NCBI RefSeq assembly: GCF_964340395.1
Contig: NC_135553.1
Span: 17,823,501 to 17,865,000 of the forward strand
Length of the DNA: 41,500 nucleotides
Source of the DNA: Glandiceps talaboti
Taxonomy: Eukaryota; Hemichordata; Enteropneusta; Spengelidae
Reading direction: 5' to 3'
Positions within the stretch are counted from its first letter, which is position 1. Each line of letters starts with the position of its first letter. A model generated the notes under the pieces. It was given only the letters and a program-made list of their open reading frames with translations. It ran no database searches and was not told the DNA's origin. Positions 1-10,138 of the stretch are shown here, piece by piece. Both the position numbers and the translations under genes were made by a program.

Positions 1-261
1 TGGTTTAATTATAGATAGTGTCTATGATTGACATGTGAAGTTGCCCATAAAACATTTAATGGTTTCACTACATCAATAAAACAAGAATCTTTTCATTTCT
101 GAGTCAAAGCATTGTTTAAAATCACAAATCATGATTTTGACTCAGAACGCACATCTCTGATGCGATCATTTTCAATTTTCAAACAATTTCCAATTTACAC
201 GCCCTAAGTAATGTCCCCAGCAAATGCCATGCGGTTTTTGACTTTAAGTTGTTTACATAGT

Positions 262-362
262 ACATACATACATACATACATACATACATACATACATACA
301 TACATACATACACACACACATACACGCACACATACCCCCCCCCCCACACACACACACACATT
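262..362. repeat. (CATA)n, (CA)n and C-run microsatellite
   Basis: About 14 CATA units are followed by CA repeats, a C-run and more CA. The stop-free frames across it are a consequence of the repeat, not genes. Confidence 0.95.
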
Positions 363-594
363 TCTCCATGGCTATAGCGCTACTGACCTCAGTTCATTTA
401 TGCTAAAAATTGCACATTTAGACAACTAACATATAAAGTCAGTATCTTAATAGGCTTAATATCTTAATAAGTAGTTCTTCACAGGTAATGATTAGATTCA
501 CTTGCTGAATAGGCGTTTAGTCTGTAAAAAACTACATTAGTGTAGTTTAGAAGCCTAACAGGGCTGATATCTTACTGGCTAGTAGGTGTTATAC

Positions 595-1034
595 AAATCT
601 GATTAAAGCTGATGTGGTGAAAGCGACTAGATGTCTTTATTTATCATCATTTTGTGTCATATTGATTCAGGTGATCATGATCAGTGATCACCGCCTTCCC
701 ACATTTGACCCTGTGTAATGGCAAATCTCGTTTGAATCTCGCGCTTTTGAGTAGCCAATCATGATGAGCGTTACGTTGGCGGCTGCACACACTACAGAAA
801 TTGAAGGAAAAAAACCACCAAAACAGCCCGTCGGCGACGGCGGCGCCGTCTCTCCGAACGATTTTCAAATAAGAATGCTGATTGGTTGAAGAAACCTTTC
901 AAGAGATTTTTTATTACAAGCGGTCAGATGTTGGGGGGGGGGGGGCGGCGATCATCGGGAATCAAAGCAAACGACACAAATTGATAAATAAATACATCTA
1001 GCCGCTCTCACCACATCAGATTTTAATCAGATTG
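595..1034. mobile_element. Foldback MITE beside copy 0 exon 2, 9-bp target duplication
   Basis: The ends are inverted repeats (AATCTGATT ... GATGTGGTGAAAGCG and its complement). The flanks are near-identical 9-mers, GTGTTATAC at 586-594 and GCGTTATAC at 1035-1043. The outer 50 or so bases match the 197-bp palindromic element at 8529-8725, so both belong to one family. A 9-bp duplication with long inverted ends suggests a Mutator-like non-autonomous element (inference). No transposase is encoded. Confidence 0.7.
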
Positions 1035-1047
1035 GCGTTATACTTAC

Positions 1048-1221
1048 ATGAATAGACATAGGGTCGCCCAGCAAAGTCGTTCTGTTTAGCGACAAGTGAT
1101 TCTCTGACCAACTTAATGTTATTTAGCACAACACAGTGAGCAAGTCCAATGTTCAGCGTGAATATATCGCCATACTTTTCAGATAATTTCGTCAAATTAA
1201 ATTGAGGATCTTTAGAAATCA
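1048..1221 (-). CDS. P450 copy 0 coding exon 2
   Basis: The acceptor is a T-rich tract then CAG|TGATTT. The exon encodes the A-helix/beta-1 region (YGDIFTLNIGLAHCVVLNN) and ends phase 1 at T|GTAAGT. It aligns without gaps with exon 2 of copies A and B. Confidence 0.85.
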
Positions 1222-1439
1222 CTGAAAAGTAAAAAAAAAAAGAAAAAAGGAAAGAGTCGAATTATGGACAAGATTTACAGATTCCAGCTTGTACCCTCTC
1301 AAATGAGCATGTTCTTATGTTTCCTTTCTTATGTTTAAGTGCTCAGAGAGTCCACTCCAGTAATGATTACACTGGCTAGATCACACACATTCTCCATGTG
1401 GTGCTGCAAAATCATGGAGCCTCTTTTTACTCCAAGTTG

Positions 1440-1528
<89 letters not shown>

Positions 1529-1799
1529 CACAACACCCCAACCCATACACTTCATTGTATAGCACTACAGTCGTATTATGGAGTCGTTCAACAAGTAATC
1601 TTAAAATTTAAGCAATGATTAATTAAAACTTACTCATTGCACTGCCCATAACAGGCCATCCGATTGGTCCAGGGGGAAAACCAGCGGGTTTGATCATTCC
1701 ATATAGGAGGTGACATACCAGCAGACCAAGCAATAACAATAGAACATATGTCGGGTTTGATAGTATACTAAGGAGATGGTCCAAGATTGCAGGAATCAT
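1048..1799 (-). CDS. Cytochrome P450 copy 0, 5' part only (coding exons 1-2)
   Basis: N-terminal part of a clan 2 cytochrome P450, presumably an ER-anchored heme monooxygenase. Coding exon 1 is 1634-1799 (ATG at 1797-1799) and exon 2 is 1048-1221; donors A|GTAAGT and T|GTAAGT, acceptor CAG|TGATTT. Exon 1 encodes a hydrophobic anchor (about residues 17-33, rich in Leu) and a proline-rich hinge [13 protein letters not shown]. Exon 2 continues with ISKDPQFNLTKLSEKYGD and ends in NDFAGRPYVYS. Exon lengths (166 and 174 nt) and phases equal those of copies A and B, but the protein is clearly more diverged. An acceptor CCAG five bases before the ATG (1800-1804 would be UTR) implies an upstream non-coding exon, which I could not place. 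The remaining exons lie beyond the left edge. A foldback element sits in intron 2 next to the donor. Confidence 0.85.
1440..1527. repeat. (CA)n microsatellite in copy 0 intron 1
   Basis: Nearly pure CA dinucleotides over about 88 bp between coding exons 2 and 1 of copy 0. Confidence 0.95.
1634..1799 (-). CDS. P450 copy 0 coding exon 1
   Basis: The exon begins MIPAILDHLLSILS and encodes the signal anchor and the proline-rich hinge; it ends GSAM plus one base (phase 1) at A|GTAAGT. The ATG follows an acceptor by five bases, as in copies A and B. Confidence 0.85.
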
Positions 1800-1805
1800 T
1801 TTAGC

Positions 1806-3461
1806 TGGAAAAAAGAATAAACAAGAGTAACGTTATTGTTTCTCGACTAAAAAGATGATTGCGAAGACCAAGTAATACGCTGCTTTATTCATCATGTAGC
1901 ATAAATGTTTGGCGTACAATTAGTAGTGGAAACGGAGCCCCTATCTTACTCCATTGTCTTCGCTGTATTTTACATGAGTTTGGACAAATAAAGTAATTAA
2001 TGGGAGATACGAGTGCACTGAATCAGTCATTAAGGACTGTAGTCACTGTGGTTCAGTGAATGCCTCTAGTAAGGGAGCCTTCATTAATTACAGGGGAATC
2101 GCGCCTGGACTGTTGCAGGAAAATGGACCCTCCCCAAGTCCATTGTGCTAAAAAGTGAATCTCCCTCAATTTCTTTTCAATTAAGTATGACCCTCCCCTG
2201 TTCAAATATTTCAATGCAAAAACATGTTTTCAACACCGCCTCACAGTTGTTAGAGCTCAAGATAAGTAGTCAGGATCTTCTGGGTTCTATTAATCCCACT
2301 AGAGACAGGGTTATTTTTTTTCTGTAGTCAGATCCCGCCGCATTCATAGCCGTGAAGGGCATTTGTTGTTTCCCAACACTGCAAACACAATGAATTTGTG
2401 TTTGTATTAAATTAATGCCTGTGTTTGGATCTACTTGGCTGAGCTGAAGGCAAGAACTCCAAAAGACTAGATAAGCACACAACTGACAACCTCAGGACGG
2501 AGGTCAACATCACCACATGATCCCCAATATCTTGCCATGTTGTTTCCCGCTCCTCTCATGACAACCTACATTTAATTCACCACATTTCAGATGTGGTAGC
2601 GGTATAGGATTGGAACTGGTGGCAGCAGGTGGGATCATGCCAAAATCACAAATATAATGCAAAGTTAGACAAACAAATGAGTCAAAGTAAAATGTGACTC
2701 TCCCCTAGTTTCCATTCTCTAAAATATGGCCCTCCCCTGAGGATCAATTTGTGAAAAGTGTCCCACCCCCTAATAATATACTCATTATCAAATGGCTTTG
2801 CAAGGGTCTGTCACAGTGTGTATTTAAATAATGTAATCACATTGAGTGCATTACAAGGACATTTGATGAACTCATAGTTACCTAGATTATGAGAGAAGTG
2901 ATTCAATTGTGAGTCACTATTTAAACGTGCGCAGTTTTCTCGTGTAAAGGGCGCCCTCTTTTGTTCAACAATCACTATACTTTACAATAATAGGATTTTA
3001 TCACGTGGACATTGAAAATAAGTTGATTGTTTACACAAATTAATAAGCAGTCAATAAATGAAAAAGTACGGATACAAATAGACTGGCACCACTAGTCCTA
3101 TGGGAGATTTTCTTGTTTCATAATCTTTAACTGTCAAATTTGGGGAAGTAAAATGTCATATTTTTTTCAAAAAATCCCCAATTGCTAGTAGCCTCCCAAG
3201 GAACTGGTGTCACTCACCCCAGTGCTCAGCGAACAAAGAGCGAATGTGAGACAGGTGCACAGATTACTTTAGCCAATCAGACGAGCGGGTACTACGACTA
3301 GTTTGCATATATACGTTCGGGCTATCGCCCTCATTAGCGACATTCGATCGCCTTTACAAATTACAGAATGGAAGTACCACCAGCTAGACTACGTCAGAGC
3401 CGACATTTTATCGACACACGGTTGTATAGTCTCAGACATACAGAAATATGTTACACTAAGA
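1806..3461. other. Intergenic or 5' intron of copy 0, no gene recognised
   Basis: No coding exon was recognised on either strand. Copy 0 should have its non-coding first exon and promoter here or further right, but I found no convincing match to the copy A/B promoter. Loosely repeated phrases such as GACCCTCCCC occur near 2190 and 2730. A CCAAT motif (near 3273) and a CATATATA motif (near 3305) on the plus strand precede the LTR at 3462. Confidence 0.5.
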
Positions 3462-3672
3462 TGTCAGAAACTCAAAGTCTATGATAATCTCTTGCGGTAA
3501 TAATCATTAATGCCATTCTTTGATCACGTGATCACTTTCTGTAGTTGAATAATCTTACACGTGATGTAACCTTTTATATGTAGTTATATTATAGATGAAT
3601 AAAGTTCAATAGTAGCTTGCTTGCTTGCTTGGTAACTTCTGCCACGTTTTCCGCTCTCTGGCCAATCCGCCA
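3462..3672 (+). mobile_element. LTR of a short decayed retroelement, 5' copy
   Basis: Starts TGTCAGAAACTC and ends in CA. It has AATAAAGTTC near 3597 and CTTG repeats. It matches the minus-strand solo LTR at 6758-7011 (TGTCGGAGACTCAAAATC ... AATAATCTCTTG) and the repeat at 3958. It is followed within eight bases by TGGTGCCGAGACC (3680-3692), which resembles a tRNA primer-binding site. The family looks BEL/Pao- or Gypsy-like, but no protein is present to decide. Confidence 0.6.
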
Positions 3673-3679
3673 TATAATT

Positions 3680-3692
3680 TGGTGCCGAGACC
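3680..3692 (+). other. Primer-binding-site-like sequence
   Basis: TGGTGCCGAGACC directly after the LTR end is the usual form of a retroelement primer-binding site complementary to a tRNA 3' end. Which tRNA is not determined. Confidence 0.45.
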
Positions 3693-3957
3693 ATTTCATT
3701 ATTACAAAAATGCTATGACGTTTGTACATTGTATGTTAGTTTATAGATTGAGACAAATCTAGGTTTTGTTCAACCAAAATCTGTTATATGTCGCGACGTC
3801 CAGATGAACAAATAATATCTACATGCCTAGCTTATCGAGTAATGATTCATTTCAACATTACGTTAATACATACCTATGTACATATTAGTTTGTATCTCAT
3901 GTGCGTCATTATTAACATTTATATTTGTTCGTGACATTCTTCGCGGGCCGGAGTATA

Positions 3958-4324
3958 TGTCGGAAGCACTAAAATAATCTCTTGCGGTGATAAAGATAGT
4001 AATCATAAAAATGCCATTCCCTGATTATGCGATCATTTCTGTAGTTGAATAATCTTATACATGATGTAACACTTTTTATGCCCTTTATCTGTCATAATGT
4101 TGACACATTGTTTGACATGTACTGGATTAGCAGTCCTCTACCGGAGCTAATATTAAAGTTTGTGTAGCGGGTATTAACCAACTCCTTGTCTGAGTTGCCG
4201 CTGAAGTCAAAGATGCTGTCTATGGTGGAATAAATTCAATAGTAGCTTGCTTGCTTGCTTGGTTGCTTGCTTGGTAAACAGAACTTCAAGTGTTCCAGGA
4301 CCGTGCACTGAAGGTGACATTCAC
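3958..4324 (+). mobile_element. LTR of the same family, 3' copy, with internal insertion
   Basis: Starts TGTCGGAAGCAC. It shares with 3487-3640 the segments ATAATCTCTTGCGGT, TGTAGTTGAATAATCTTA and AATAGTAGCTTGCTTGC. It carries about 115 extra bases before its AATAAA. The right end is uncertain. Only about 285 bp of internal sequence separates it from the first LTR. Confidence 0.5.
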
Positions 4325-4705
4325 AGAGGTTATATAACGAACAATAACAGTGGTTATTGATTGTACTTTAGTTTGTTTACCAATGCCAATGTAGCCTGTA
4401 GAGTGGAACCACTCCGATGGATTAGCGTTCAGTTTGGAACCTAGTACATCATGATAGACCGCATGCTTGGTGTCAATGGCGCATGGCGGCTGATGTTTGT
4501 ACTCAATTCAATAGAGTTTGTACAATGAATAGTAAAAGGAATGTGTATAATGTATGCAGACTTGGGAGACTTACGAGGTCTAGATTATTTCAGTGTTTAA
4601 ATAGTCAGGTGTGTACTAACGTCAAAAAAATTCAACTTACAAGTGGCAAAACAGGTGATCCCTACACTTTAACTTCTGTCGATTTTTTGTAATGTGTTTT
4701 TTACA
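4325..4705. other. Unassigned stretch
   Basis: A 69-codon plus-strand frame (4483-4692) has no recognised domain, splice context or copy in the duplicated unit. I do not call it a gene. Confidence 0.4.
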
Positions 4706-4709
4706 AGCC

Positions 4710-4762
<53 letters not shown>

Positions 4763-4792
4763 CATACATACATACATACATACATACATACA

Positions 4793-4824
<32 letters not shown>

Positions 4825-4828
4825 CATA
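4706..4828. repeat. (CATA)n microsatellite at duplication edge
   Basis: About 30 CATA units. In unit B the same place (19248-19268) holds only a few units, so the array expanded in A or shrank in B. Confidence 0.95.
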
Positions 4829-4876
4829 CCTTATTTGATGTTGTCTCTCGTTGCTCGTATACCAGACTAGTGATCT

Positions 4877-5068
4877 CGTTACATGCAACTCGTCAGGTCC
4901 CGGTTTGTCATGTGACTATGTCATATGACCGTGTGTCATGCGACTACGTCATATGACCGTGACTCAATAAACCTATTATTACGTCATCCTAGGTAGTTTA
5001 TTGTAGTTTATTATTGACTCAACGGTCATATGATGTAGTGACATGACCTTACGACGTGCATGTAACGA
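4877..5068. mobile_element. Imperfect foldback element, older than the duplication
   Basis: Left arm GTTACATGCAACTCGT ... TCATATGACCGT is mirrored by ACGGTCATATGA ... GTGCATGTAAC. The same structure lies at about 19322-19532 in unit B, so it was present before duplication. No coding capacity and no clear target duplication seen. Confidence 0.5.
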
Positions 5069-5289
5069 CCGGGATAAATAAATCGATCGTCCGTTCAATC
5101 GATTGACCAATCAATTACATGCTCGCTGGACCCTGTGCTCAGACGAACGGAACCTATTACAAACAGAAGTAAACAACTGAAGTATGTGTTATACTCTCAA
5201 AAAGGGCAGCTGAACGGGGTTGTTTGAACTGACGTCACCAAACGTTACGTTACGTTACTAAGGCGGTATTCAACAGATATTATACACCC

Positions 5290-5760
5290 AAACCCAATAA
5301 GATGTCCAGCGTTGTTTACTTTAAAATGATGGACGGAGATATGGAAACGATATGTGGCAAGACAAGAGGGTACCTTAGGCTACTTAATAAAACGAAAGTT
5401 GCTCCATTGTCGGATTTTATTTGGTTACATTTAGACCCATGGATATACCCAAAAATGAAATGTACGTTACTATCCCGATGCCAAAGTAACTAGAGAATTG
5501 ATAAGAAAATTGTACTGAAATATTGAAGGAAACCTAAGCGGTTTGTTTAAACAAGGTCACGAATATGCTAACTGGTTTAATCATGAAAAGCGATTCCCAC
5601 ATTGTTTCAAATATATGTCACAACTAAATTAAATTCATCTGTCTCAAAAAGCAAGGCAGAAAAAAACCTTGACGATCACAATATGATTGAAATAATGGCA
5701 TCTCTGTTTGATGAACAATACATCATAACATGTTCGATACCATGAATAAATTTATAAATT
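5290..5760. other. About 480 bp present only in unit A
   Basis: Unit B runs from CAGATATTATA straight into AATTCATCGGG, while unit A has about 480 bp between these. It contains a 63-codon plus-strand frame (5302-5493) of no recognised family. It may be an insertion in A or a deletion in B at short TTATA homology. Confidence 0.5.
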
Positions 5761-6757
5761 CATCGGGTAGTTTATCAAAAAATGTATGCCATCTATAGGT
5801 ATTGGTCAGCAAGTTTATGTCTTCATATAAAACATGTATGTACAGTACATGTATAACGGGTAACGCCAGTACTTGTGGGCTAGCATGTAAACAATAGGCT
5901 CCATGGGCATTTACATTTATATCACAGCAGATGACTATAAGTAGACAAATACCAGTACGTTGGGGGATTTTTTTTATCCCACTATCTTCAAACGTTTTGA
6001 ATTTCGAGTGTTTTTCATTTCGAAATTTGCACAAAAGAATGTTTCTTTGTTTTTATCAAATAAAGAATGAAACAAGCCCAGAAACTTGAGAAAGTCTAGT
6101 GACTAAGGTACCGAGGTTATGCTGTTTACAATGTATCACAGTATATATGTCTATATCGAAAACTTTTTTGTTATTTCTTTTATTTAATAACACACATAAT
6201 ATAACGTAGTAAATATTAAAAGTACAATAAGATGAAAAGAACAAGTTTAAACAAAATGAAAATAAACTATAACAATCTAAGAATACAGTCATAATTGGGG
6301 AGAAATTGAGGAGCATGAAAAAACGATGTTGAAAGAGGCCTCACAATTTTAAAGCTCAAAGGGGAGGGGGTGGGAGCTGTGATTTGTTTGTATGTGTAAT
6401 AAGAGTGATTAATGTCGGGTACCTTGTACGTTTGTCAAAAAAATGCGGATTCACAGCAACTCTGTACACTTCATTTACTTACCATATCGTTAATTACTAG
6501 GCATGCGCAGTCAATAGCCAAGAGAATGTGAGTGACTCTTATGTGAGTCATGCATACATTTCTAGGATGGCTGTGTAAATTCAGAACCGCGATGATTCAG
6601 ACACGTACTGCAAGCATATTGCTAATTAAACAGGTCTTTTAGTTAGTAGAATAACATATGTAAATAACCAGACAAACAAATATAATACAGAACTTCTGTT
6701 CAAATCTGGTCCACGACATTATGAATATTATTCTAAGAATTCGATCGAGAATACTAT

Positions 6758-7011
6758 TGTGGGGGTAGATTCGTGAGAGTGAAGGACAGACCAGACGTTA
6801 CGTCACGGTACTAGAAAGCTACTGAAGAACTTTATTCAATCATAAGTATATATCAAGATTACATGATGCGTATCGATGTGTATCAATAGGAAATGATCAC
6901 ATACTTTGGAAATGGTAAATAGCAACATATGTTTGGGGAATTTATGATAAATGATCAATGTTAGCACAAGAGATTATTCAAGATTTTGAGTCTCCGACAT
7001 GGTTTCCGACA
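6758..7011 (-). mobile_element. Solo LTR with 5-bp target duplication
   Basis: Read on the minus strand it starts TGTCGGAAACC and ends CTACCCCCACA. ACTAT flanks it at 6753-6757 and 7012-7016, and unit B has one ACTAT at 20801-20805 with no insert. Inside, GAATAAAGTTC gives a poly(A) hexamer as in the related LTR at 3462. It lies in the 3' flank of P450 copy A in the same transcriptional orientation. No internal retroelement sequence remains. Confidence 0.85.
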
Positions 7012-7070
7012 ACTATAATTTGGTCCCGTTCTTAGTCAGAGAAGGCCGAGCTCATTCACTTCATTAATAG

Positions 7071-7457
7071 TAGACTCTCTCACAGTCCTCGGAACTTCGC
7101 TTTACTAAAATCGACGCTAAATGAATTATTTTGTATACGTATGTACCGATACCATCTACATCTCCATCGTACTCGAACAACCTTGTACTGTGCGCCCTCA
7201 TCGACCACATAGAGATATATGTTCGTTGACGTGTGACTGCGACGCTCCGTGTTATCGCGAAGTCGGGGCTTCGCGATATAATAACACGGAGCGTCGCAGT
7301 CACACGTCAACGAATGGTTATCTCTATCATGGTCGATGAGGGAGCACAGTACAAGGATATTCGAGTACGGTTAATTAGCTGGCATCGGTACATGCAAAAT
7401 AATTCGTTTAGCTTTAATTTTAGTAAAGCGAAGCTCCGAGGGCTGTAAGAGAGTCTA
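7071..7457. mobile_element. 387-bp foldback element with perfect 9-bp target duplication
   Basis: The ends are TAGACTCTCTCACAG and CTGTAAGAGAGTCTA. The arms extend inward (CTTCGCTTTACTAAAAT and complement) to a near-perfect central hairpin around 7230-7315 (GACGCTCCGTGTTAT and complement). CATTAATAG flanks it at 7062-7070 and 7458-7466. Unit B has a single CATTAATAG at 20847-20855. The 9-bp duplication suggests Mutator-like mobilisation (inference). Confidence 0.85.
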
Positions 7458-7550
7458 CATTAATAGTTACATTTAGAGGTGTTGAAATATCAACTACTGA
7501 AATATCAGCTACTGAGCAGAACATTGCTCTGGAAATCGCCGCTATAGAAA

Positions 7551-7556
<6 letters not shown>

Positions 7557-7598
<42 letters not shown>

Positions 7599-7664
7599 GT
7601 TGGTTGGTTGGTTGGTTGGTTGGTTGGTTGGTTGGTTGGTTGGTTGGTTGGTTGGTTGGTTGGT

Positions 7665-7727
<63 letters not shown>

Positions 7728-7731
7728 TTGG

Positions 7732-7780
<49 letters not shown>
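7557..7780. repeat. Nested compound tetranucleotide array
   Basis: Blocks in order: GATT, then GGTT, then GGCT, then a short GGTT, then GATT. Unit B has only GATT units here (20942-21026). All three unit types lack stops on the minus strand, which explains the long open frame; it is not coding. Confidence 0.95.
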
Positions 7781-7869
7781 GTCAAATGACCCCTTTCAAC
7801 ACTATAAACCCTATAATCTAACAAAGCGATATCTCAGAATACTGTAGCAGTGATCACCTGGTATACTTG

Positions 7870-7875
7870 TTTATT
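7870..7875 (-). terminator. Candidate poly(A) signal of P450 copy A
   Basis: AATAAA on the minus strand, about 130 bases past the stop codon. An 11-base difference removes it from the aligned place in copy B. Confidence 0.5.
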
Positions 7876-8002
7876 CGTTTCAGTGTTCGGTAGAGGCAAA
7901 GTTGTTGACTGACGCTCACACTACTGTAACATTAGTCAAAAACTAACATTCAAAGTTTGAGTTGATCAGTGTCGAAAGGTAGATAGAATACTTGTCTACT
8001 GT

Positions 8003-8250
8003 TTAACGCTTTCTTGCAATAACCTCGTATTGGCAAGAGCGGATAATTCCAGCTTCGCACTTCGGTACAAGCGATGGTGGATTCTGACCAGGTGGTACCG
8101 TGAAGATGGTGTTCTGGAACACGTTGACAAACATAAGGAACATCTCATTCTTGGCCAGAGCTTCCCCGACACATACTCTTCTACCAGCTGAGAAAGGTAG
8201 GTAACTTTCAGCTTTTGGGATTAGGGCGCCACCTTCAGTCAAGAATCGTT
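8003..8250 (-). CDS. P450 copy A coding exon 9 (heme loop and stop)
   Basis: Acceptor TTAACAAG|AACGAT. Encodes the end of PERF and the heme-binding loop [11 protein letters not shown] with Cys450; ends YEVIARKR then stop. Matches the FxxGxRxCxG signature exactly. Confidence 0.93.
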
Positions 8251-9926
8251 CTTGTTAAAAGAGAAAAGGAGGCGATAAGTGAACAATACAATATAGGATG
8301 TTTTCAGTTGTTCTCAGAGAGATATTTATTAGTAAACAAACCAACTTAGGTTTCTTGAAATACGTTTATTGAACAAGCATAGGCTGGACTTGGAGCCTCT
8401 CGGTGACTCTCATTTTTACGATGAAAATAAACAAGTTCTTTCAATTTGACATTTGTTGAGGTTCAAGGTTATAGTGTAAATTTCAAAATGTTTTATAAAC
8501 TGAGTATAGTCGAATTTATGGTCTGTCCCAATCTGATTGAAATCCGATGTGGTGAAAGCGGCTAGATGTCCTTATTTACCTCTATTCATCGTGTTGTGTC
8601 GTTTGTTTTGTTCGGAGTGATCGCCGCCAACGATCACTCCGAACAAAACAAACGTCACAACACGATGAATAGAGGTAAATAAGGACATCCAGCCGCTTTC
8701 ACCACATCGGATTTCAATCAGATTGGGTCTGCCCGTGCTAGTCTCATTACAGTTGCACATAGTACGACACAGCCTAGTATATACTCAACAGCCATAGTGT
8801 AGTGTAAAACCAAATAATTACACTATGACAAAAGCGTGTTTGTTTGTTTGTTTGTTATGTTGGTTGTCTAGAATGAAAAGTTTCAGTGATCTGTTGCACA
8901 AGTTAGATCTCGGGTGATTGCAAATCTCGCGTGGTTATCAGACATAATGTTCAGGAAAACAGGAAAAACTCCTCGATTGATGATAAGTATGTATGTATGT
9001 ATGTATGTATGTATGTATGTATGTATGTATGTATATGTATATGTACGAGCATACAGTGTAGGAAAAAAAAGAGCAAAATTCTTAAAAACTGAAAAAATGG
9101 ACACTTCATAATGATGGATTAAGTTTTCTCAACAACGCGTACGTTATTACTTTACATCAAGTGCTAAACATGATGATCAACATCAAATGTATTACAACTA
9201 GACATTAACTACTAACCAGGTCTGAATTCCTCTGGTTCCTTCCATTCTTTATCAGTCATATGTAACTTCCAATGGTTAATCATCACCCAAGTACCCCTTG
9301 GAAGGCAATAGCCACCTAAAAGCAAAACATTGATATTGCGTCGTTGTTAGCTTTTATTGGATGGTCACTACAACTAGGAATCACGTGACAACGCGCGTTT
9401 CATTGGAGGTGTTCAAGGAGGCAATATCACATGATCATGTTCTGTGAATATACTGAGTTACGCAAAACGATGTCACGAAACTGTAAATGAGAAAAAAAAT
9501 TACTTTTGCTATGTCCTATTTAAGCTTCACCACCCTATCTTTCAACTTCACCTGTCAGAAATATGTGATAAAATAAGGATGCTATTGCACTGACCAACAG
9601 ACGTATCGCATGTAGTGGTGTGCGGAAACCCAAATGGTGTCACCGTACGGATCCTCATGACTTCATGAACAACAGCTTCACAGTATGGTAGTTTAGACCG
9701 GTCTGAAAGACTACATCTACTCTCTTGACCAATAGCGTTGTCAATCTCCTCATGCACCTTGGTTTGTACATCTGGATAATTCACAAGGTAGGCGATACAC
9801 CAGTCGAGGGAGTTAACCGTGCTATCAAGTCCAGCTGTAAAATCGATAGAAATTCAGTGATGGGAGTAGCTTTGCATTCACAGATTACAAATTTGATGCT
9901 ATTGACAGTAGCGAAGACAGCAAGAC

Positions 9927-9994
<68 letters not shown>

Positions 9995-10103
9995 TACATT
10001 GCCAGCAAAATTGATAGAAACTTAATGAACCAACGTAGATCGCCACAGAAATACACTACATATGCTATAAATAAGTTTCAACAGTACCTTAGTCATGTGC
10101 ACG

Positions 10104-10138
<35 letters not shown>

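Noticed and set aside
5723-6316. Hydrophobic minus-strand frames conserved in unit B near 20049-20330
   Set aside because: Frames are disrupted by indels between units and show no splice or domain support; probably 3' flanking sequence.
7420-7824. 134-codon minus-strand open frame rich in Gln, Asn, Pro and Ser
   Set aside because: It is a translation of GATT/GGTT/GGCT microsatellite; the unit B counterpart has a different length and content.
9929-9993. Long Met or Ile homopolymer frames
   Set aside because: Produced by the (ATG)n microsatellite.
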